64,000 bases of DNA from Mitsuaria chitosanitabida ATCC BAA-476 = NBRC 102408 (GTDB lineage: Bacteria > Pseudomonadota > Gammaproteobacteria > Burkholderiales > Burkholderiaceae_C): the NCBI RefSeq assembly GCF_001598255.1, contig NZ_BCYP01000027.1:113618-177617 (forward strand). Direction: 5' to 3'. The notes under the pieces were generated by a model that saw only the letters and a program-made list of their open reading frames with translations, searched no databases and was not told where the DNA came from. Position numbers and translations under genes: made by a program. This document shows positions 58,151-64,000 of the stretch, piece by piece (position 1 is the stretch's first letter; every line of letters begins with the position of its first letter).

Positions 58151-58723
58151 ATGTTGGTGCTCAACCTCGCCTGCGAGGCCGGACACAGCTTCGAGGGCTG
58201 GTTCGGGTCCTCGTCCGATTTCGATTCCCAGCAGCAGCGCGGCCTGCTGAGCTGCCCGCTGTGCAACAGCGCGCAGGTGCGGCGCATGCCGAGCGCGCCG
58301 CGTCTGAACCTGCGCGCGACGCAGGGCGCGGCCCGGTCCGGCCAGTCCGGCCCGGCGAGTCCGGCGGGCCCGTCGGGTGAGTCCCGTGCCGGCGCCACCT
58401 CCCAATCGCCGCGCGGCGACACGCCGCGGACGTCTCCCGCGCCACTGCCCGCGACCGCGCCGGTCGACGCGAACGGCGAGTTGCCGCCGCTGGCGATCGA
58501 GCTTCAACGCCAGGTCCTGCAGGCCGTGCGCACGATGATCGCCAACACCGAGGACGTCGGCGACCGCTTCGCCACCGAGGCCCGCCGCATCCATTACGGC
58601 GAGACCGAGCAACGCGGCATCCGCGGCCGCGCCACGCCCGACGAGGCGCGAGAACTGGCCGATGAAGGCATCGACGTCGTGGCGCTGCCGGTGCCCGACG
58701 CGCTGAAGGACCCGCTCCAGTAA
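58151..58723 (+). CDS. DUF1178 family protein
   Basis: The 190-residue protein begins MLVLNLACEAGHSFEGWFGS and has the zinc-ribbon-like cysteines C8 and CPLCNS at about 36-41, as in DUF1178. The middle (about 60-110) is a low-complexity Ser/Pro/Ala linker. The C-terminal helix has VGDRFATEARRIHYGETEQR, the most conserved part of the family. The function is unknown. It often sits beside a NUDIX gene in this order. Confidence 0.88.
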   Translation: MLVLNLACEAGHSFEGWFGSSSDFDSQQQRGLLSCPLCNSAQVRRMPSAPRLNLRATQGAARSGQSGPASPAGPSGESRAGATSQSPRGDTPRTSPAPLPATAPVDANGELPPLAIELQRQVLQAVRTMIANTEDVGDRFATEARRIHYGETEQRGIRGRATPDEARELADEGIDVVALPVPDALKDPLQ

Positions 58724-58807
58724 CAACCTGACCCCTTGATGGGATTGCCGTGGAGGCGCCGCAAGGTGTCGAATCGGGCGGTCTCACATCGCAAGGAGAA
58801 CAGGTTC

Positions 58808-60541
58808 ATGAAGGCATTCCGTTTGCTCGTCTGCGCGGCCGCGGCCGGCGCGTCACTGGCGTTCGCGCCCGCGGAGTCGGTCCTCGCGGCGTCCGTCGCC
58901 CCCGTGATGGCGCCCAACGGCATGGTGGTCACCGCGCAGCACCTGGCCACGCGCGTGGGCGTGGACGTCCTGAAGGACGGCGGCAACGCGGTCGACGCCG
59001 CGGTCGCGGTCGGCTACGCGCTGGCGGTCGTCTATCCGGCGGCCGGCAACCTGGGCGGCGGCGGCTTCATGACGATTCAGCTCGCCGACGGCCGCAAGAC
59101 CTTCCTCGACTTCCGCGAGAAGGCCCCGCTGGCCGCCAAGGCCGACATGTACCTCGACAAGGACGGCAACGTCGTCAAGGGCGCGAGCACCCACGGCCAC
59201 CTGGCGGTGGGCGTGCCCGGCACGGTCTCGGGCCTCGAGTACGCGCGCGAGAAGTACGGGACCATGAAGCGCACCGCGCTGATCGCGCCGGCGATCGCGC
59301 TGGCGGATCGCGGCTTCGCGCTGCAGCAGGGCGACGTGGACATGTTCCACACCGCCACCAAGGACTTCGAGGCCGACCCGGCCTCCGGCGCGATCTTCCT
59401 GAACAAGGGCAAGCGCTTCGAGGCCGGCGACAAGCTGGTGCAGAAGGACCTGGCGCGCACGCTGCGCGAGATCAGCGTCAAGGGCACGGACGGCTTCTAC
59501 AAGGGCTGGGTGGCGCAGGCCATCGTGGCGTCCAGCCAGGCCGGCAAAGGGATCATCACGCAGGCCGACCTGGACCAGTACAAGACGCGCGAGCTGGCCC
59601 CGGTCGAATGCGACTATCGCGGCTATCACGTGGTGTCCGCGCCCCCTCCCAGTTCAGGCGGCGTCGTCATCTGCGAGATGCTGAACATCCTCTCGGGCTA
59701 TCCGCTGCGGGAGCTGGGCTGGGGCTCGGCGCAGGGCGTGCACTACCAGATCGAGGCGATGCGCCATGCCTACGTGGATCGCAACAGCCAGCTGGGCGAC
59801 CCGGACTTCGTGAAGAACCCGATCCAGCGCCTGCTCGACCCGGCCTACGCGGAGAAGATCCGCGCCGCCATCGATCCGAGGAAGGCGGCCGTGTCGGCCG
59901 AGCTCAAGCCCGGCGTCGCGCCGCATGAGGGCAGCAACACGACGCACTACTCGATCGCGGACAAGTGGGGCAACGCGGTGTCGGTGACCTACACGCTGAA
60001 CGACTGGTTCGGTGCCAAGGTCACGGCGGCCAGGACCGGTGTGCTGCTGAACAACGAGATGGACGACTTCACGTCCAAGGTCGGCGTGCCCAACATGTAC
60101 GGCCTGGTGCAGGGCGAGGCCAACGCGATCGCGCCCGGGAAGCGGCCGCTGTCGTCGATGAGCCCGACCATCGTGACCAAGGACGGCAAGCCGGTGATGG
60201 TGGTGGGCACGCCCGGCGGCAGCCGCATCATCACGGCGGTGCTGCTGACCATGATCAACGCGATCGACTACGACATGAACGTGCAGGAAGCGGTGGACGC
60301 GCCGCGCTTCCATCAGCAATGGCAGCCGGAGGCGACCAATGTCGAGCGCCACGCGCTGTCGCCGGACACGCGCCGGATGCTGGAGGCGATGGGCCACCGG
60401 TTCGGCAAGCCGCAGGAGGCCAATCACCTGGCCGCCATCATCATCGGCGCCCCGTCGCTGAACGGGACGCCGGTGGGCAACAACCGCTTCTACGGCGCGA
60501 ACGATCCGCGCCGGAACACGGGATTGGCGCTGGGTTATTGA
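58808..60541 (+). CDS. ggt: Gamma-glutamyltranspeptidase
   Basis: Ggt cleaves gamma-glutamyl bonds of glutathione in the periplasm. The 577-residue precursor has a signal peptide (about 1-26, hydrophobic core LLVCAAAAGASLAFA). Self-cleavage occurs before the nucleophilic threonine in GSNTTHYSIADKWGNA; the later GKRPLSSMSPTIV and VGTPGGSRIIT form the substrate pocket. The start ATG 58808 puts the signal peptide at the N-terminus. It converges with the M56 gene, overlapping it by seven bases. Confidence 0.96.
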   Translation: MKAFRLLVCAAAAGASLAFAPAESVLAASVAPVMAPNGMVVTAQHLATRVGVDVLKDGGNAVDAAVAVGYALAVVYPAAGNLGGGGFMTIQLADGRKTFLDFREKAPLAAKADMYLDKDGNVVKGASTHGHLAVGVPGTVSGLEYAREKYGTMKRTALIAPAIALADRGFALQQGDVDMFHTATKDFEADPASGAIFLNKGKRFEAGDKLVQKDLARTLREISVKGTDGFYKGWVAQAIVASSQAGKGIITQADLDQYKTRELAPVECDYRGYHVVSAPPPSSGGVVICEMLNILSGYPLRELGWGSAQGVHYQIEAMRHAYVDRNSQLGDPDFVKNPIQRLLDPAYAEKIRAAIDPRKAAVSAELKPGVAPHEGSNTTHYSIADKWGNAVSVTYTLNDWFGAKVTAARTGVLLNNEMDDFTSKVGVPNMYGLVQGEANAIAPGKRPLSSMSPTIVTKDGKPVMVVGTPGGSRIITAVLLTMINAIDYDMNVQEAVDAPRFHQQWQPEATNVERHALSPDTRRMLEAMGHRFGKPQEANHLAAIIIGAPSLNGTPVGNNRFYGANDPRRNTGLALGY

Positions 60542-61959
60542 ACTCGGCGGGTGTCGCTCGCTGCCGGCTTGCGCGCCATGATCTCCGCCAGGATCGCGGA
60601 GGACTCGGCGGCGGGCAGCGTGCGTACACGCAAGACCACCTCGGTGGTTCCGTCGTCCGCCGTCGTGCTCAGGCCGGCCTCCTTCCCGTCTTCGACCAGC
60701 ACCGCACTGTTGAGCCGCGGCTTGCCGCCTTCGGTGACGCGGTAGGCGATCCGCACGTGGGTCGGGTCGACGCGTGTCGGGGTGAATTCGATGCGGACCT
60801 GGTCCGGGGCATCGTCCGCGGGGTTGTTGGAGGGACGCGGAGGCGGCGACGACGGGGCCGAGGCTGCCCCTGCACCGGCCTGCGGCTTCTGACCTCCGCT
60901 CATGAAGACCATCCCGTCGCGGCCGTCGTGCATCGCGACACGGAGCTTCGGAATCATGCGCTGGTCGCGAATCACGCCTTCGACGCGGTGATTGAACTGC
61001 ATCGACATCTCCAGGCCGATCAGTTCGCCCTTGGCATCGTCTGGCGCCGCCGCGTTGACCGCGTGCACCGCGCCGGCAGCACCGAGCGCCAAGGCGCAGA
61101 GGGAGAGGGCGCCCATCAGTCGGCGCGAACGGGAGCGGGGGCGGACAGCCAGCATGGCAACTCTTTCGATCAATGGGTGGGAGGAGCGCCAGCCGGACCA
61201 CGGCTGGAGCGGGGACGGGGATTCCTGGGCGCGCATCAGCGCGCGGCTGTAGTCGGCTTCCTGGCCGGGGTGGGCGCGCATCACGGCGTGATCGCAGGAC
61301 AGTTCCTGATCGGCCCGCATCGCGCGCAACGCCAGCCAGGCCAGCGGGTTGAACCAGTGCAGCGCGCAGAGCGCGGCGGCGAGCGCGCTCCAATGGTTGT
61401 CGAGGCGGCGGCGGTGGACCTCCTCGTGGGCGAGGACCAGCGGCCTCTGTCGCGCGTCGAAGCGCTGCTCGAAGTCGGGCGGCAGCACCAGGCGCGCGGG
61501 CCACAGGCCCACCAGCGCCGGCCCTTGCGCGCCGACCCAATGCGTGCCGCCATCGGCGCGCGCGAGCGAGGCGCCGAAGCGCCGTTGCAGCCAGACCATG
61601 CGGGCGCCGATGGCGAGCGCGCCGAGCGCCCAGAGTGTCAGGACCAGTGCCGCGACCGATCCGGCCGGGAGCCGGGGCACCGGGAGTGCCGGCGTCTGCG
61701 CCAGCGTGAACGCGGGAGCGATCTGCTGGACGATCGCGGTGGCGATCTGCGCGACGGGGCGGTTCGTCGGCATCAGCGAGACGACCAGCAGCAGAGGCAG
61801 GGCCGCCCAGCTCGCATAGGCAAGACCTGGCCCGAAGCCGCGCGCGATCGGCCGCCGCAGCACGAGCAGCACGACGGCGACCAGCGACAGCAGCACCGTC
61901 TGCCGCAGCAGGGCGTGGAGCAGGTCCTGCAGCGGCGTGTGGAGCAGGAGCTCAGTCAT
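60535..61959 (-). CDS. BlaR1-like M56 family peptidase
   Basis: The 474-residue membrane protein has about four helices and a zinc site H178-E-E-V-H182 (LAHEEVHRRRLDNHW), with E219 in ADQELSCDHAV as the third ligand. In BlaR1/MecR1 this domain transmits a signal by cleaving the BlaI-type repressor. There is no penicillin-binding sensor at the C-terminus. A beta-rich region (about 380-460, IEFTPTRVDPTHVRIAYRV) lies there instead, after a Pro/Ala/Ser linker. The signal is therefore unknown. Its start overlaps blaI by eight bases. Confidence 0.88.
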   Translation of the reverse strand: MTELLLHTPLQDLLHALLRQTVLLSLVAVVLLVLRRPIARGFGPGLAYASWAALPLLLVVSLMPTNRPVAQIATAIVQQIAPAFTLAQTPALPVPRLPAGSVAALVLTLWALGALAIGARMVWLQRRFGASLARADGGTHWVGAQGPALVGLWPARLVLPPDFEQRFDARQRPLVLAHEEVHRRRLDNHWSALAAALCALHWFNPLAWLALRAMRADQELSCDHAVMRAHPGQEADYSRALMRAQESPSPLQPWSGWRSSHPLIERVAMLAVRPRSRSRRLMGALSLCALALGAAGAVHAVNAAAPDDAKGELIGLEMSMQFNHRVEGVIRDQRMIPKLRVAMHDGRDGMVFMSGGQKPQAGAGAASAPSSPPPRPSNNPADDAPDQVRIEFTPTRVDPTHVRIAYRVTEGGKPRLNSAVLVEDGKEAGLSTTADDGTTEVVLRVRTLPAAESSAILAEIMARKPAASDTRRVQ

Positions 61960-62359
61960 TGCGACGATCTCCCTTGCCGCCGCGGGTCTCGTAGTCCTCG
62001 ATCAGCTGCTTGAGCGCCTTGACGTCGCTGGCCTTGAGCTTGCGCTGCGAGGAGAAGTGCGACACCAGCGGCGCGAGGCTGCCGCCGAAGAGGCGGTCGA
62101 GCAGGGACAGGCTCTCGTTGTGGGCCCATTCGGCGCGCGGGAAGCGCGGCGCATAGAGGAAGCGGCGGCCGTCGCGCTCAGCGACCAGGGCGTCCTTCTT
62201 CAGCAGCCGGTTCAACAGAGTCTTCACCGTGGCGAGCTGCCAGTCCTGACGCTCGGCGAGCGCGGCGGCGATGTCCTCGGCCGACAGCGGCGAGGACCGC
62301 CACAGGACTTCCATGACCTCGGCTTCGGCCTCGGTGATCGGGGGGAGCGCTGGCTTCAT
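61952..62359 (-). CDS. BlaI/MecI-family repressor
   Basis: This 135-residue winged-helix repressor opens with MKPALPPITEAEAEVMEVLW and has the recognition helix WQLATVKTLLNRLLKKDALV, then the C-terminal dimer helices. The cleavage-prone region is between the two parts. The partner M56 peptidase follows with overlapping genes, as in blaI-blaR1. Two operator-like sites lie directly upstream, so the pair is probably autoregulated. Confidence 0.92.
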   Translation of the reverse strand: MKPALPPITEAEAEVMEVLWRSSPLSAEDIAAALAERQDWQLATVKTLLNRLLKKDALVAERDGRRFLYAPRFPRAEWAHNESLSLLDRLFGGSLAPLVSHFSSQRKLKASDVKALKQLIEDYETRGGKGDRRND

Positions 62360-62379
62360 GTGGGGTGGCGATGATTCGT

Positions 62380-62414
62380 TTACGTCTGTAATCGTTGAAT
62401 GATTACAGCTGTAA
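62380..62414 (-). promoter_or_regulatory. Two BlaI-type operators upstream of blaI
   Basis: TTACAGCTGTAA (62403-62414) is a perfect 12-bp palindrome. TTACGTCTGTAA (62380-62391) matches it at 10 of 12 positions. The centres are 23 bases apart, about two helical turns. BlaI/MecI operators contain TACA/TGTA half-sites, and these sites begin 21 bases before the blaI start codon. Confidence 0.65.
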
Positions 62415-62509
62415 ATGAGGTCGTCAACTCAGGGTTGATGCGGGGGCTTTCGGCGGCGACAGGGCGACCACGACCGCGACCGCGACTGCCAGAGCGGGCG
62501 AGTGGGTGG

Positions 62510-63994
62510 CTAGCTGAGCGCGTCGACAGCCGAGGCGAGGTCGTCGGGGTGGAGCATCACCTCGCGCACGCGCTGCAAGGAGGGGTACTGGTGGAGCACG
62601 CCCACGAACTGCGGCGCCGAGAGCAGCTGATGCCACACCGGTTCGAGCGCCGAGGGCTCGACGGTCTCGCCGCGCTCGAGGCGTGCCGCGACATCGAGGC
62701 TCGCGGCTGCCGAGAGCAGCTGCATCCGGCTCGCGGCGCTGAGCAGGCGAGGGCGCTGATCCTCGTCGCCATCGCAGCAGTAGAGCACCTGCCCGCCGAA
62801 GTCCGGCGCCTCCACGTCGAGTGCCGCGAGCGATGCGCCGGTCAGGCGCAGCTCGCCGTCGTGGGTCTGGAACGGGTAGACCGTCGCGGCATCCGCGGCG
62901 CGCAACAGTCGCAGGCCGCGCACGAGGCGGGGCAGGTCGGTCGAGGCCGCTTCGGCCGACGCCTTCGCCTCGATGAGAAGCACCAGATCCCAGGCGGTGT
63001 CCGAGGCTCGCCGCAGCAGGGCCACGTCCCATTCGACCTTGGCGCCTTGCATGTCGCCGACCAAGGTGCCGGGAACACGCAGCGAGGCTGCGCTACACCA
63101 CCGTGTCGCCGCGCTAGGCCGCGGTGCCGCTGCGCTAGGCCATGGTGCCGCTGCGCTAGGCCATGGTGCCGCTGCGTCACGCCCGCGAGGCGGCACCTCG
63201 GCCTCCGCCGCGGAGGCAGCGTCCTCGTTGAGGCGCCCCGCCAGCCCGGACATCGCCTCCGCGACGGCCGCTTCCACCGTGGCACCGCGCCATTGGGCCC
63301 GGGCGCCCCGATCGGCGGCCGCTTCGCTGCCTGCCGTGGGGCCCTGCTGCTGGATCAGCGCGCGATAGCGCAGCACGAGCGCATCGCTCCCCAGCTCGTC
63401 CCATCGGATGAGCTTCGCCAACGACGGCTCGTCGCGCAACGTGGTCAAGCCGGCGAGCGTCGAGGCGTCGTCACTGGTGGCGGCTGGTGTCGTCGAGATC
63501 GGGCCGATGATCGCCTTCACTTCCAGCCAGGCGCCGCGTGCCGCCGCCTCGCGCAACGCGCTCAGCTTCGCGCGGAGAGGCCCTGGCGGACGACGTTCCA
63601 GCTTGGCCGGATGCGCCATCGCGTTCACCAGCGACACCACCCGCCGCCGGTCCTGATCGGCATGCGCTGACAGCGATGCGTACTCCCGCACGCGCGGCTC
63701 ATGATGGCGCAGCACCATCGCCTGGAAGGACGGATCGCCGCGTTCAGGTCGCAGGGCCGCGCGAATCAGATGGAGCAGGGCGTCGGTGAAGAGCGCCGCC
63801 TCCTCGGGGGCGGGGGGCGTGCGGCACTCCACGGCCTGACGTGCCCGCTCGATCACACAGGCCAGCGCGGTCCACGTATCGCCTTCCCGAGCCTCGTCCA
63901 GCGTGGGCGGCAGGGGCGGCGCGCGATGCCGACGGGTCGCGGCTTGCAGCGTGACTCGCAAGGCGGCGAGCGAGGGTGCCTCCCTGGCGGTCAC
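62510..63994 (-). CDS. Unrecognised protein with PD-(D/E)XK nuclease-like core (5' end uncertain)
   Basis: I do not recognise this family. From a GTG at 63994 it has 494 residues, but only six bases remain upstream, so it may start beyond the window. The first 250 residues are mostly helical. A 7-residue Ala/Pro/Trp repeat (about 274-302) follows, then a strand-like segment KVEWDVALL (D323) and LVLLIEAKAS with E342-X-K344. This D...ExK arrangement is typical of PD-(D/E)XK nuclease folds. A final helical part ends at 494. Activity is inferred only. Confidence 0.6.
   Translation of the reverse strand: MTAREAPSLAALRVTLQAATRRHRAPPLPPTLDEAREGDTWTALACVIERARQAVECRTPPAPEEAALFTDALLHLIRAALRPERGDPSFQAMVLRHHEPRVREYASLSAHADQDRRRVVSLVNAMAHPAKLERRPPGPLRAKLSALREAAARGAWLEVKAIIGPISTTPAATSDDASTLAGLTTLRDEPSLAKLIRWDELGSDALVLRYRALIQQQGPTAGSEAAADRGARAQWRGATVEAAVAEAMSGLAGRLNEDAASAAEAEVPPRGRDAAAPWPSAAAPWPSAAAPRPSAATRWCSAASLRVPGTLVGDMQGAKVEWDVALLRRASDTAWDLVLLIEAKASAEAASTDLPRLVRGLRLLRAADAATVYPFQTHDGELRLTGASLAALDVEAPDFGGQVLYCCDGDEDQRPRLLSAASRMQLLSAAASLDVAARLERGETVEPSALEPVWHQLLSAPQFVGVLHQYPSLQRVREVMLHPDDLASAVDALS
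63090..63173. repeat. Four tandem copies of a 21-bp repeat
   Basis: The units are 63090-63110, 63111-63131, 63132-63152 and 63153-63173. The last two are identical (starting GCGCTAGGCCATGG), the second differs by two bases and the first is more diverged. They encode seven-residue Ala/Pro/Trp/Ser repeats in frame within the nuclease-like gene, so copy number can change without a frameshift. Confidence 0.85.
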
Positions 63995-64000
63995 CGCAGA

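Overview
The window reads as chromosomal core DNA of a high-GC betaproteobacterium, most likely order Burkholderiales. The Rubrivivax/Leptothrix/Roseateles side is my inference from gene content and order, not from a search. Signs are: strong G/C at third codon positions; a 14-gene nuo operon with separate nuoC and nuoD, followed by DUF2818 and NUDIX genes; an iscRSUA-hscBA-fdx cluster; a lone rsxB next to nth and an intracellular PHB depolymerase; and zapA followed by 6S RNA and an EVE-domain gene. I see no insertion sequence, prophage, integrase or CRISPR array. Almost all DNA is coding, and most gaps are under 300 bases.

Layout. 0-2.7 kb: ribosomal genes rpmB-rpmG, then trxB divergent from a Crp/Fnr-type regulator. 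2.7-9.6 kb: ftsK-lolA-rarA and an amino-acid-type ABC binding protein on the plus strand, a convergent LysR gene, and a guanidinium-type SMR exporter. 9.7-15.4 kb (minus strand): a zinc-ribbon membrane protein, a secreted DUF3298-like protein, a TRAP permease pair without its binding protein, a DUF442 protein, yqeY and rpsU. 15.8-18.3 kb: a PAS plus degenerate-GGDEF protein, then EVE, 6S RNA, zapA and a coiled-coil gene. 18.4-22.6 kb: nth, rsxB, phaZ and an aromatic aminotransferase. 22.7-28.3 kb: uvrB, a zincin-like putative lipoprotein, a four-rhodanese protein and a low-molecular-weight phosphatase. 28.5-34.1 kb: the isc cluster. 34.2-41.8 kb: tsaD, a second ABC binding protein, rpsO-pnp, a quinone oxidoreductase, tpiA and secG, then tRNA-Leu(GAG). 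42.3-57.1 kb: nuoA-N. 57.1-64.0 kb: DUF2818, NUDIX, DUF1178, ggt, a BlaR1-like M56 peptidase with a BlaI repressor, and an unrecognised gene that may carry a PD-(D/E)XK nuclease-like core.

How the genes connect. The isc cluster builds Fe-S clusters needed by several proteins encoded here: NuoB, E, F, G and I, Nth, RsxB, IscR and Fdx. secG, ftsK and lolA serve the envelope and cell division. rpsO and pnp are separated by a strong terminator and further hairpins. The BlaI/M56 pair looks like a signalling module with two operators, but no beta-lactamase gene is in view.

The window is mostly housekeeping and I do not see a clear new multi-gene system. The best leads are: tandem terminators splitting the isc operon; the nuclease-like gene with a 21-bp tandem repeat at the right edge; the PAS/GEDLF protein; the four-rhodanese protein with one catalytic cysteine; the doubled BlaI-type operator; and clustered hairpins inside the nuo operon. 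All coordinates and motifs were read by eye. Family names rest on recognised motifs and synteny, not on database searches.
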